A stretch of DNA of 64,000 nt from Peronospora farinosa (GCA_947646735.1 CANTFK010000989.1:1-64000), one strand, 5' to 3'; positions 47,354-59,032 are shown, numbered from the stretch's first letter. The notes: a model not told the origin generated them from the letters alone. Made by a program: numbers and translations.

Positions 47354-47964
47354 TGTAGACGGGCACTTCTATGAAGTTGCCTCGTACTACGAGCACACAC
47401 CTTATGCACAAGCGAGGAAGCGGTTGTACCGTCTTACCTTCGCGTGCGAGGGTGGTTGGGAGGTTGGTCGACTGCTTAAGCAGTTCGTACCACCAGTTGC
47501 CTCTCGCTTAAGCGAGAGTGCAACGAACTTCTTAACACTATAACACCGACGTCACGCAGAAGTCTTTCAACTTCTCGCGCGTGGTGTGTATGTTTAAGTA
47601 AATTCAAGACTGAGCTATATTTAATTAATTATAACTAAATATATATTTAACTACTGATTGGCTATATATATATATAGATAGATAGATAGATCGGATACGC
47701 GACTCTTTAGAAGCGTCTCCTGTCCCATGATCTTAAATCTAGATTTAAGATCGCAACTGACGTCCTTCTGAGACGTCGTGATGCCTAGCTTCAACTAGCG
47801 TCATCCCTTCTCATGTGAATCCATAAATGGATATCACATTCACGAGGGTGGATCACGTTTGTACATCGCATCCAAGTGACAGGTCAAAAGTAATCATGGA
47901 TACTTTTAGACCAAACATTAAGTATATTACTTAATGTTTACGTGTAACTAGATACCCTGTTACA
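47354..47964 (-). mobile_element. 3' LTR of Gypsy element (subfamily A)
   Basis: Read on the minus strand it runs from TGTAACAGGG to GTCTACA, with TG...CA ends. It is preceded, in element orientation, by the purine-rich AAAACGGGGGATGG, a good polypurine tract. Inside are a TATA/GATA microsatellite (47665-47693) and a perfect 24-base palindrome centred on TCTAGA at 47729-47752. Closely similar to the LTR at 1278-1820 but only moderately to the 5' LTR at 54842-55440. Confidence 0.82.
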
Positions 47965-48025
47965 CCATCCCCCGTTTTAGAACGATGTTTACATTCTGTG
48001 AATCATCGCCTAAGAGACAGAGAGA

Positions 48026-49518
48026 TTGGCGAGCCGTTATAAACGCGCCGCTTTAGTCTGCTCAGTACTCATGCCACCGAAACGTGGTAAGGCTGATGGG
48101 TCGCCTGCAAAGGCACCCATGCAGTCCAGCACTAAGCGCACGCGCCGCGATCTATTGCAGCCGTCGCAAAGTGCGTCAGGCACTTGGGTGAATCTTCCAT
48201 CTCACGATAATGTGGATGAAGATCCATCTCTCATTGTTGACTACAATGAGACCACACCACTGCCATCACCCCAAAGTGGCGATGAGCATAGTGCATTGAT
48301 GGGACATATGTCCCCATCATTTGAGGCACCCGTCCTTGAGGAAGCATCTATGCTTCCTACAAGCGAAGGTAATGCCTCGTCGTCTGCGCCTACGAGCGCA
48401 GCGACTAAGACTGAGCACGCTACTTTGAAAGGAGTAGTCGCGACTCAGTCAGATTTAACTCCTCAAGCTGATGTCTTGACAATCCATAATGGAGAGTCAG
48501 ACTCAGCTGAGTGTGAGCTTAAAGCTCCACCAAGTACACCTTCGGCCTCACTAGCCCGCCGTCGCGAGGGCGGCTACGTGAGTGATGGCTTGCAACGAAT
48601 GCCACCTCCATCTGAGTGGATGCACTCAGATGGGTCTAGTGCATCGCTTTTTGCAGCGTGCCACTATAGACGCTCATAATATTCTATAGCGTCTTTCCTT
48701 TGTGGAAAAAGCAGGGCAAAGCACTTGGTCGTGCTTTCCCGATTCCAGTCGTGCTGCGTTCTCACGAAACAGCCGACGACTATGAAGCTGAACTTCGGCG
48801 CCGTGTTACCTTGCATGAAGATGCAACGATACAGCGGTCGCAGCGAATCAGCTTCGCCATGAAGCGTGCGCATGAAATTATGGGCGGTAAGCGACCCCCA
48901 ATCAATTCTCGCCACGCTTCTTCTGCTAGTCCTTCCGGACCTAGCAGAAAGAAGACAGCTGGTGCTGCTTCACATAAGCAGCCACCAGCCCAGGCACGTC
49001 AACGCGCAAAGCGTCCACAGGCTACCACGAGTCAAAGCTCGTTGGGTATCCCTTCCACTGGACAAGGATTTGGAGCTTTCGCTTCACAAACCGGTGGGCC
49101 AACAGCCTTCCAACAAGGGAGCGCGTGTTCCCATCCGTGTTCACCAACACAGGTGGCGCCCGATAGGAGTGGCGATTACGCCCACCTACTCGCGGCTTCC
49201 TACCCTGCTGCTGTTCAGTCGCAGACTGTGTCCGCTGCGCTGAACAGGCAGGTGGTAGATCTCGAGAGTCAAGTCTCGCGACTGACCTCGGATCTGCGTG
49301 ATGTGAGGGCGAGATACCGTCAGGGGTATGACCGCCTGAAGACCCGTTTGGATATCCTAGAGCGACTGGTGATGAGAGACCCGCGTCAAGCGCGGAGTCC
49401 TCCTCGATCACCGAGTCCTCTATCGCCTCGTTCATACACGGGGAGCCTCTCGGCTTCCTCGTCGCCTGATCGGTCGCGACGCTCGACTCACAGTCGACGT
49501 CACCATCGGTCTCGTTAG
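48026..49518 (+). pseudogene. Long ORF antisense to pol inside the Gypsy element
   Basis: Two frames, 48026-48679 and 48700-49518, are one ancestral ORF of about 490 codons. A T-run near 48652 and a site near 48680 each have an extra base compared with the copy at 835-1277, which reads straight through here. The product starts PPKRGKADGSPAKAP (basic), has an acidic Ser/Pro-rich middle and the conserved block ASLARRREGGYVSD, then a coiled-coil (LNRQVVDLESQVSRLTSDL) and an Arg/Ser-rich tail. Its last 500 bases overlap, on the opposite strand, the chromodomain-linker codons. It has no recognised fold. Gag of another element is an alternative, but there is no CCHC knuckle. Confidence 0.7.
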
Positions 49519-50705
49519 ACCGATGTGGATATGTGATCTCTTCTGGATCAACATACCGTTTCAGACGACCCACGTAAAATACGGGGTGCGTCTTCATATA
49601 CGGTGGGAGAGTGAGCCTATAATTTAGGTCTCCAACTTCTTCAACCACTGTAAAGGGCCCAATGAACCGGTGCAATAGCTTATTAGTACCACCAGGTAGT
49701 ACAGAAATTGCATGTTTAGGTAGTGTAGCAGTACTGAACAGCACTTTGTCCAGTGTTCATTGTTTTTGCGACCATGTTGGTCTGCATATTGTTTTTGCTT
49801 GTCCTTTGCGCTTGCCATCGCGTCACAGACTTTACGTGTGATGGCTAATCGCTCATCCACAAAGCGCTGAGCTTCGCTCACGCTTTTAGCATCCAGCTCG
49901 CCGATGACGCCTCCAAGAGGTCGTTCATGGGTCGACGCTGTTGACAACACTATAGTGTCATCATCAAGGAGCACTGGCATTTCTTGCCGTGCCTCCTTTG
50001 TGACACCTACAGGTGTCGTGACCACTGCTAAATTAGCAGTGTCACTAGGGCAACCTTGGCCCTCTTTGGCATTCGCACCGAGCGAAGTGAGGGGCCCTCC
50101 CCCACTAAGACTCGGGCTGCGTACAAACGAGACTGGCGTTCGAGGATGACGCAGTCCGTTAATGTAAAACGGTGTTTCACCCGTACTGGCGTGAGCACTG
50201 TTATTAATAGCGAACTCCACGAATGGCAATTGCTTGCTCCATTATTTAGGAGTCGCTACTGTATGCAACACATCCGCCACGCTCGATTGGCCCGTTCTGT
50301 TTGGCCATCGGTCTGGGGATGATCAGCGGTTGACATGTGGAGCTTGCTACCCAGCAGCTCGAACACATGTCTCCAAAAACCCGACGTAAAACGCGGATCC
50401 CGGTCCGATCCTATGGACTCGGGCATCCCGTGTAGCCGATACACGTGATCCAGGAACAAGAGGGCAGCCTCTTTTCCTGAGATCGTGGTGCTACATGGTG
50501 CCAAATGCACCATCTTGCTCAGTCTATCTACAAAGACGACGAGCTCCGTCCTGCCTTTATGGTCAGGCGGTAAGCCAAACATTAAGTCCAAACTGACCGA
50601 CTTCCAACATTCAGTAGGAAGCTGCAGTGGCTTCAGTGGCGCACTGTTTGAAGGTGCAGGCTTTATGCGCTGACACTCTTCACAAGAGCGAATATAGTTG
50701 GCCAC
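49022..50705 (-). pseudogene. Gypsy integrase C-terminal part and chromodomain
   Basis: Includes the zinc-finger cysteines YIRSCEECQRIK, the catalytic core (SLDLMFGLP with Asp; GSDRDPRF with the second Asp; QTDGQTERANR with the Glu) and the GPFTV-type fold with YRLTLPPYMKTHPVFYVGRL. A linker follows, then a chromodomain RFVKRKLQILVQWKGYPTSF that stops after DSW, where relatives continue with EP. Frameshifts near 50240 and 49740 break it. The chromodomain steers integration to heterochromatin in this clade. Confidence 0.85.
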
Positions 50706-50723
50706 CCACCGATATAGGTGGGG

Positions 50724-51592
50724 TCACCAAAATTCCTCTGACACTCGTAAGAATGTCTTTTCACGGCCCAGATGCCCACTAGATGGCGCATCATGGCACT
50801 CGCAAAGTATCATCAGCTTGAGATCTGTGTCATGAGGGACATAGATTCTCAAGGGATCACAAAGTGACAGTTGATGCCATAACAGGCCATCACTGTAACT
50901 AAAGCGATTTAACTTCGCTTTGAGGTGCGACGGCAGGGTAACCTTTCGTCCACCAAAATGATCCAACAGCAGGCGACAATGTTCGTCCTGACTGTAACAC
51001 TCCTTAGTATCGGAGGCCATTGAGCTCGTCACATGGTAGGCCTTCATGGCTGCCAATGTTGACGACTCAACTTGTGCTTTCGCACGAGACACAATTTCCT
51101 GGTGTCTTGCCTCGAAGTCAGGTCTGCGCGATAACGCGTCAGCCAAGACATTCGACTTACCGGCTTGTATTCAACTTTGAAATTAAATCCAGAGAAGAAT
51201 GTTAGCCATCTTGCCATTCTCGGCGAGAGGTGCGGTGAATTTATAGCGGTCCGCAGTGATGCGTGATCCGTATCAACCACAAAAGGTTCGGTGTCCAAGG
51301 GGTGCACCTGAAACTTCACAAGGGCATACTTAATTGAAAGTAGCTCCTTGTCATGCACAGGGTAATTCAGCTCGGAAGCTTTTAAAAGCCGATACTGATA
51401 AGAAATGACACGGTCAACGCCGTCGTCATCCTTCTGCATGAGGGCGCTGCCGATTGCAAAATTGCTTGCATCGCAGACGACGCTAAAGAGCTTATCCACG
51501 TCTGGCAATGCCAAGACCGGTGCCTCTACAAGAGATTTCTTCACTGATGTGAACGCATCTTCTTGCTCCTTTGACCAAGTCCATTCTGTATC
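50724..51592 (-). pseudogene. Gypsy RNase H and integrase zinc-finger region
   Basis: RNase H landmarks are SVVCDASNFAIGSALMQ, YPVHDKELLSIKYALVKF and VDTDHASLR. A frameshift near 51150 separates this from DALSRRPD and the integrase HHCC start (CECHDAPSSGHLGREKTF). An in-frame TGA after SEEFW (a Trp codon in relatives) separates it from the rest of integrase. Confidence 0.85.
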
Positions 51593-52359
51593 CTATTTTT
51601 TAAGGTCAGACAATGGCTTGGTATGCTCCGCATAATTCTTGCTGTACTTATGCAAGTAATTAGCAAGCCCAAGGAATTGGCGCAGATTCTTCACGTGTCG
51701 TGGAACTGGCCATTCCTTGATAGCCTTTACCTTTTCTGGGTCTGCTCGTACACCGTGTGCACCAACAATGCAGCCCAGTACCGGTATCTCGGGGACCCCT
51801 ATTACGCACTTTTGCAAGCTCACGTATAATTGGGCTTCACCCAGAGTCTGTAACACAGCGTCTAAATGACGCTTGTGCGACTCTCTTGCGCTCAGACCGT
51901 CCTCCGCTCTACTATGCACGAATACATCGTCAAAGTAATGGGGCGCGTAGGCACGGTGCTGACGCATCACGTGAGCCACCACTCGGTTGAATGTTGTTGG
52001 AGCATTTTTCAGTCCTTGTGGCATCACAAGCCACTACCGCTTGGGGTGCTTACTGCCGTTTTGGCTACATCAGTGTCTCTCATGAGAACTTGATAGTAGC
52101 CATCTTTCAGATCCAACGCGGAAAAGATAGTTGACTTTCCCATGGAATTCAACAAAACACCTTTCCGCGGGATCGGCGTTTGAGCTGGAATGGTGGCCGT
52201 GTTTAGCTTATTATAAGCGTGAACCACGCGCCATCCACATGTTGCTTTACGCACACAAAAGGTCGGGCTGCAGTGAGGCGACTTCCTCTCACGTACATGT
52301 CCCGCCTTGGCTTGCTTGTCGATGAATTCATCGATGTAAGTGACTTGTTCCTTCGGCAA
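51593..52359 (-). pseudogene. Gypsy reverse transcriptase
   Basis: Two frames, 52359-52027 and 52027-51593, broken near 52030. Motifs include WRVVHAYNKLN, TPIPRK, FSALDLKDGYYQVLM, PQGLKNAPTTFNRVV and the catalytic YFDDVFVHS (YxDD). Then FLGLANYLHKYSKNYA leads to RNase H. Confidence 0.9.
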
Positions 52360-53169
52360 CGGTCATTGCCTGGTCACACAATACTTGATGCCAGGCTCCA
52401 GGTCAATCTCGTGCCTGATGCACTATCGGCCGGTAGGCGGCTCGGCACTTCTGCTGGAAACGCATCACGGTGTTTCCACAGAACATCATAGAACGGGCTG
52501 TCCTTCAAGGCATCCCAGCCTTGAGCAGCGTTTCTTCTTGTCGGTTTCTAAGACGCTCTCATCCATTGTGGATGAAGAGCAACAGTCCAACACGTTCTCT
52601 TCTGGAACTGGTGCGACTATCTCGTGGATCTTTACTTCCTTTAGTTCGGACAGGAACAGATCCCGCGTCATCTCCGAGAGATTTACTATATCCTCGGCAG
52701 ATGCCAAGACAAGTTGGAGCACCTCAACTGAGGATCCCTTCGGCATTTTGTCTTCGACGGCCTCGAACAACTCGTTCGTAGGTCCGTCCTCTTGGGCCGA
52801 GACTGATCCAAGGGTCACTCGTTTCGACGTGCCCTTGGTCGTCTTAATACGTCTGGTGCTCGTTCTTCGAGTCACCACGACCTTTGACCTGGAAGAAGGT
52901 GTCGTTGCTATCTCAGCTAACGCACTCCTTCCAACCGCACCAGGCTCTTGGCTCTGTGCCGGTTCTTGTGGCGCTTGACTTCCTATCAGCCCACCATCAA
53001 CTGCCACAGGCTCTCGGCTATGTGCAGGACTATTGGACGCATGACTACCTGTCATCGTCCCATTCACTACACCAGTCTTTTCGACCTAGGTAAGAATATG
53101 TGTCACCTGGCTTTTCGCCAGTGCACTCACAACTACACCACTCCTTTCGAGCTGGGTAGTTCCTGGTGT

Positions 53170-53661
53170 CTATTGACATACCGTCATCGCACCCTCGACT
53201 GTGTTGTACACAGCATCAATCACGTAAGCCTCTCGCAAGAGCACATCCTTTCCGGTGTCTTGCGTAGAGCTAGCGACTGTGCGTGTACGCCAGTCTATCC
53301 ATGGTAGATGTTTAGCCAACCAAGGCATGCCTAGGATGAGGTCATACGGACTCTCCATACCTAGCACTGTAAACTTCTCTTTACAAGAGAAGTCACTGAA
53401 ACTGAAGGCGAGTTCAACTTGAACTCCCTCCGATTTGACGAGCGCGCCGTTCGCTAAACGAACGGTCTCCCGGAAAAGCGACTCATAACTCGCCGGACTC
53501 TGTTTCAGAGCCGCGAGTTTCACAAAGGTTTTTGATGCACCCGAATCAACGAGAAGGGTCATCACTTGTTCATAGCCTCGTACTCGAGCGCTATAGACCA
53601 AAAAGGTTGAGGTCCGACCTTTCGGAACCTCAAGGACTATGCTACCCATTTGTTCGATCAC
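53170..53661 (-). pseudogene. Gypsy aspartic protease
   Basis: Retropepsin-type domain with the catalytic LLVDSGASKTF and the flap/second-half signature YDLILGMPWLAKH. A region of low conservation (53067-52486) links it to RT. Confidence 0.88.
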
Positions 53662-53829
53662 TCTAAACTTAGGGGTAGCTTCAGAGTCCGCGACAGTAGG
53701 GCATCCCGCCCCTACTGCGCTCCCACATTTCCCGACCCATCTTGGGCAGGTGCTGAATCTGTGCGTCGTGCACGCTAGTTTTTCTCACCTCCCTTCGGGT
53801 AGGGAGCCTTCTTGCTGGTTGCTTTAGCA

Positions 53830-54784
53830 CCAGCAGCTACTTTGGTGTAGCAGCGAGCCATCATACGGCCGCGCTTGTCGCACTTGTAGCAGACCACGTC
53901 TGTATTGCCTAACTTCATCGGAGTGGCATCCGACTTCTCGGCCGACGTCTTATAAAAGCTGTCGCCGAGGCAATGTGATAGGATTGCTCCTCAACCATGG
54001 CAATTCCAATTGCCTCTTCTATCGTCATCGGCATGTTTTCCTAAAGGGCCTGACGCGACGGGCCGTGCCTAAGTCCATTCATGAACGAAGGCACCTTAAT
54101 ATGTTCCGGAATCGGTTCCCCATTAATGGACGCATACAGCGAATGCATCTCCTGCACATACTCTTGCGGAGAGTGTAGTGCTCCAAAGAAGCGCGCCTGA
54201 AATAATTTTTTTGATGTTAGGCGGCTAGTAGATGGCACGAATCTTTGATATAAAGATCGTCCATGATAAAAACGCATCAGCGTTTGCCATAAGCGCAGAG
54301 TAGCCCACTCTCACGCTTTGCCACGCAAATTTGACATGGCATACGCCACCATCCTGGTGTCGTCTTCGATTAGCTGCGCCATACCGTATTGCTCCACGGC
54401 TGAAAGCCAGTGAACAATCGTATGTGGGGCAGTCCCATCAAACCTCGGAGGGTCCATCCGAATGGGCCTTGGCTGATTAGACCGAGCCGAGGGCGTCTCG
54501 ATAGTTCTGTTGAGTGCCTCATTCCGAGCTTGCTCACGCAAAAGCTCATCCTGAGTCTTACTGATGGACTCAGCCGTGGCTTGGCTGTTTGCCTCGGACG
54601 CGTTTCTACGCTGTCCAAGCACAAACGCCTCAAATTGCTCCAACTGAGCAACATGTTACTCAGGAGGACAATGCAAGAGGTTGAACAGGGCTTGTTCACC
54701 AAGTCCCTGCGCCATATGCTCTGCCAACTCCCTATGGTGTTGGGAGAGGTGAGGAAATTCACTCCAGTCCATGTTAAGGACCAT
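53830..54784 (-). pseudogene. Gypsy gag with degraded zinc knuckle
   Basis: Starts at ATG 54784 (MVLNMDWSEF), about 60 bases after the 5' LTR. An in-frame TAA lies near 54657 before HVAQLEQFEAF. The capsid-like part has PPRFDGTAPHTIVHWLSAVE and, after a frameshift near 54300, ALHSPQEYVQEMHSLY. Near 53890 a knuckle CYKCDKRGRMMARC has lost the His of CCHC (Arg in its place). Confidence 0.8.
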
Positions 54785-54841
54785 CTTAACCACACGCACG
54801 CTCAGAGAGACGGGTCGTGGGAAGGACTACTAGTGCTACCA

Positions 54842-55440
54842 AGTGTAGACAGGCACTTCTACGGAGTTGCCTCGTGCTACGAGCACACACCTTCGAGCAG
54901 CGCGAGGAAGCGGTTAGACCATCTTACCTCCGTGTGCGGTGGTGGTGGTGTTGGTCGGCGCTTGAAGCGCTGTACCAACCGTTGCCGGTCGCTTTAAGCG
55001 AACCGCGCAACGAACCTGTATTTAAGCACCTACCTGCGTCACGGAAGCTGTTTCCAGTCTTCTTGTGCGAGTAAACTATGTTTAGTAAATTTAAGACTGA
55101 TTAATATTGAATAGAAGATAATTGAATATGAATCTAACTACTGATTGGTCAAATGTAAAGATCGGATACGCGTCTCTTTAGAAGCGTATCCTTACGTGCG
55201 AGCTTAAAATATATTGAAGCTCGCTGATGACGTCTGTCTGAAGCGTCACCATGATGCCTAGTCCCAAGTGGCGTCATCCTCGTTTAATGTGAGTCCATCC
55301 ATGGATATTACATTCACGAGGGTGGGTCACATTGATGTGCCTCACCCAAGTGGCAAGTCTAAGGTGCCACATACCCATTTTAGATCTCCCCAGTTAGTAT
55401 CATATACTTAACGGACTCGTGTAACTATTCGCCCGTTACA
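54842..55440 (-). mobile_element. 5' LTR of Gypsy element (subfamily B)
   Basis: Same termini (minus-strand TGTAACGGGCG to TGTCTACA) and same order of blocks as the 47354-47964 LTR, but with many substitutions and small indels throughout, and without the TATA/GATA microsatellite. It directly precedes the primer-binding-like site. Confidence 0.82.
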
Positions 55441-55854
55441 TCTGCTGTGAAGATGATTTCATTGCGTCAACGCCCTGTTGCTACGATTTTCTTGTTTTAT
55501 CCGGCCAAAGACCTTTATGAGGATATTGTCATGGTACCCCGATCTCCAGCGCCATTTTGCGGCATAAATCACATACATTGAACGAAAATGTGCGTAAGCT
55601 AAATGGTTCAGCTCTTTGTTTTCGTTCCGTTCCGAAGATTTGTCTACCACGAAATCGACAATGCTATCTCATTGCTGTAGAATTGATAAGCCATTGCTTG
55701 AATCAAGGGTTGTGTAGTCAAATGGAAACACGTTTCTGAAATTGCTTTTGATAGAAGACATGCATCTTCTGAACTATAGGACGCAAAGACATACCACCAA
55801 CTCTTTATTATTAAGGAGAGTCTCGCTTTAGCTTTCTTGTATCTATTTCATCGT
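55441..55854. other. Intergenic, nothing recognised
   Basis: Between the LTR and the 3' end of the helicase gene; contains no continuation of the MULE that I can recognise. Confidence 0.4.
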
Positions 55855-58733
55855 TTAACCTGCTCGACCAACAGCCTTGGGCATCTTCTTGGTACGTGCG
55901 TCTTCAACTTCTTTGGTTTTATAATAATGCGGCGCAAGTTCTACTAGCCACTCGGACTTGATCGGAATCACACTGCGCATGTACTCTTTCGTCGTGAAGG
56001 CCAGTTCGTGATATACGACCCAACGCGGAACTTCTTCGAGCTTGATGAGGCATGAGCTTGGATGGATGTACACGGACTGTGCCTTCTTTACCGTCTTGTA
56101 GTGTCCCGAGTTGTCCAGCTTCGCTGTGTTGTAGAAATAGCCTGCGCATATGGCTTTACGGATCGGTTCGTGGTCACTACGGTTGCTTGTACGCTCGAGT
56201 TCCACGCGGTCACAAAGACCTTCTAGCTGCTCTCGTACGTCACGAGCAGTCTTCAGTGAGCGCATGATGACAAAGTTTTCGTACGTCCACTGAGTGGAAT
56301 AGTTTGTCTCAACCCATTGGTTATACACATTCATCAGCGTGATGTGGTCACCACCGCCACCTCGCGTAAAGTTGAGTCGAGCGTTGTCAGCATGTACTGC
56401 CTTGTCCTTTGGCCGGTAAAAGATCGAGTTGTTTACACTCAGCATGGCGCAGACCGTCATTACTTCTTCGACGCAGCCAAACTTCTCTGACGCAAGCAGC
56501 GCTTTAGACATCATAGGATCTAATGGGAACTCGGCCATGCGACGCCCCAGTTTTGTTAATTCACCCAAGCCATTCAAAGCGCCAAGTGCATAAAGCTGTT
56601 CCAGTGAGCGAATTAGAGCCTTCTCGGGCGGTGGGTCCATAAAGTCGAAGTGAAGTAGATCGTTGATGCCAAGCGATTTCATGAGCAGAACTACACTTGC
56701 AAGGTTCGTGCGCTGAATTTCAGGCACGGTATTCGCATCCAGTTCGTTCGTGTACGACCACGCAGTGTACAAACGGAAGCATTTGCCTGGAGCTGTACGG
56801 CCTGCTCGACCAGCACGTTGATTAGCCATGGCTTGAGAGACGGGAGCCACCAGCAAGGACTCCATACCGGTCTGTGCATTGTAGTTGGTCTGTTTGCAAA
56901 AGCCTGTATCGATCACGTAGCAGATACCAGCGATAGTGAGCGACGTCTCCGCAATATTTGTACTCAGCACCACTTTGCGAGCACCCTCTGGTGTAGGCTC
57001 GAACACTTCTGCCTGGCGTTCAGAGGGTAACGTTGCATAAATCGGCCGAATTAACAACTCTCGTATTCGAGAGCCAAGACCCCGAGTGCGCTGAAGTAAG
57101 ATTTCTTCAGCTGCTTCGATCTCCTCTTGACCTGTAAAGAATACAAGGATGTCTCCAAGTGGCTGGGTAATATGAATCTGCAGCACGGTCACGATGGCAG
57201 CATCCAGGTAGTCAGCCTCGGGGGCCTTCGTGTACAGAATATCCACAGGATACATACGTCCAGGAATCTTAAAGATCGGTGCATCATCAAAGTACGCGCT
57301 GAACTTGGTCGCATCCAGCGTCGCACTAGCCACAATGATCTTGATATCATCTCGGAAGCGCGCAATATCCTTGATGAGACCGAACAAGATATCCGTACTT
57401 AGAGTGCGCTCGTGTGCCTCATCGATAATCATGACACTGTACGACTTAAGATCGGGCTCGGTCAAGAATTCGCGCAGCAGCATACCATCCGTCATATACT
57501 TAATCACCGTCATATCACTAGTGCAGTCTTCAAAACGGATCGAGTAACCCACTTCGTTACCCAGCTTAACGTCCATCTCCTGCGCCACACGCGCTGCCAC
57601 GCTCATTGCAGCAACGCGTCGAGGTTGCGTACAGCCAATAATACCCAGCTCTGAGTATCCCACTTCGTGCAGATATTGTGGGATCTGCGTCGTTTTACCC
57701 GACCCGGTCTCTCCTTCTATGATAACCACAGGATAATTACGAATCGCCTCGAGCAGCGATTCGCGATACGGAAACACTGGCAACTGTTTCCTACCGTCCT
57801 GCATACTCAAATGCTTGGCCGCTTCCATCTTTTTCCTCGCATCCCTTACATCTTCCTCGCTCACATGATGTCCCGACAGCATTTGATGCGAAATAAAGTC
57901 AATCTGGTCATCAAACACAAATTCGTCCTCTTCCTCTTTTTTTTCTTGTGTTTGTCTTTGGCTCCAAATCTACTAGTCGCCATCTTCAGCAATGATTTTT
58001 CCCACACTTCCTGCTCAGTATGAAACACCTCTTCTTCTTCATATCGATCTGTCAATAACTCTTCTTTCTTGCGGATTCGATTGCCTTCATCGTCTACTTC
58101 GTCATAAGAATCAGGAATCTGATACCCCTCGACTTCGTCCTTTTTCGATCTGGCTTTAGCTGTCTCTAATATCCTTTTATTAAGTTCCAGTTGTTCCTGT
58201 TCTTTTTTAGACTTCTGGGACTCTTCAAATAGGACATCCTCATCTTTTAGCTGGAACTCCAGTAGCTCCAGTTCCTTCTCTTCTCTCTTTTTAAGATATT
58301 CCTGTCGACTGAGCTCCCTTAATCTCTTGAGCTTATCACTTAGAACACTCTGTTCGTCTTCAATTGTCCCTCTTTTGGCCAATTGCTTGATCTCGTCGCT
58401 TGTGAGACCTCCTGCAACTTGTGAGGCTTCAATGTCCTCTGCCTTTCGCTTGTGCTTCGTGCGATTCTCATCACGTTGACGTAATCGTTCAGCAAAAGCG
58501 TCCCGTTCTTCACGATCACGTAATCGTTCGCGTTCTTCCGGTGTGAGTTTGCTCTCGTCTGAAGCAGCTTTTAACGTGCGTTTGGAGCGAAAATCCGGGA
58601 TAATTTCAGTATGAGACTGATCGTCAGTGTTTTTTGATGTAGACGATACATTTTCATCGCTGTTGGTGCGTCGACGTCGACGGGAGAAGCCATTAGAACG
58701 ACGCGATTTACGTAAAGTGTCGTCTTTGGCCAT
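55855..58733 (-). CDS. DEAH-box splicing helicase PRP2/DHX16, frame broken
   Basis: About 960 codons, no intron. The start is taken at 58733 ([12 protein letters not shown]); an in-frame Met at 58790 is an alternative. The N-terminal 290 residues are charged, with DHX16-like KFGAKD-type text ([14 protein letters not shown]). The helicase core has [13 protein letters not shown] (Walker A), [17 protein letters not shown] and QRAGRAGR, then the ratchet/OB region ending [23 protein letters not shown]2 remodels the spliceosome before the first step. The frame breaks at an A8 run (57937-57944, T8 on the plus strand): 58733-57945 and the downstream [14 protein letters not shown] frame differ by one base. 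This is an assembly or sequencing error, a recent mutation, or true frameshifting. Confidence 0.88.
57937..57944 (-). other. Frameshift site in PRP2/DHX16 homopolymer
   Basis: An A8 run followed by G on the coding strand. Upstream codons read ...AAG AAA AAA AAG, while the conserved downstream frame begins GAG GAA GAG GAC at the overlapping G, so one extra A or a -1 slip restores the protein. The heptamer A AAA AAG lies in the register required for -1 slippage. Confidence 0.75.
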
Positions 58734-59032
58734 TGGTGAAAGTGATCGACAAAATATCCAGATTTTTTGAAATTGAGTAATAGGGAACAAATTATGGGTA
58801 TTTTTATAAAAACGACCTATATAAGTAGAAGTAGTGTGCTCTTGTAAAACGTGTTAGCAATATCTACCTCTAATTACCCTGCAATTGTGTATATCACTTT
58901 TATGTCTTATTACCTTCTATCGTCCCTCTCAACATGATTACCTGTCAAATCGCATAACTATCTAATTATCTTATCTCAATCAGCTGTCAGTACGTATCAA
59001 CCACGTGGCACACCAGTCAAACCATCCTCTCT

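Larger units (their letters stand above)
47354..55440 (-). mobile_element. Ty3/Gypsy chromovirus, defective, with antisense ORF
   Basis: Element on the minus strand: 5' LTR 55440-54842, primer-binding-like TTGGTAGCACTAG directly after it, gag 54784-53830, protease, RT, RNase H, integrase and chromodomain down to 49022, then about 1 kb carrying an ORF on the opposite strand, polypurine tract, and 3' LTR. It has multiple stops and frameshifts, so it is not autonomous now. The flanking five-base words (TCGTG on the left, TCTGC on the right) do not match, so no target-site duplication is seen, consistent with rearrangement at one end. Confidence 0.85.

Noticed and set aside
47665..47693. TATA/GATA run as a functional TATA box
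   Set aside because: It is a microsatellite absent from the other LTR subfamily; microsatellite expansion explains it.
47230..47964. Terminal inverted repeats of a DNA transposon or MITE
   Set aside because: The right arm is an LTR end next to a polypurine tract, and the left arm is an inverted LTR piece; the LTR explanation covers all copies.
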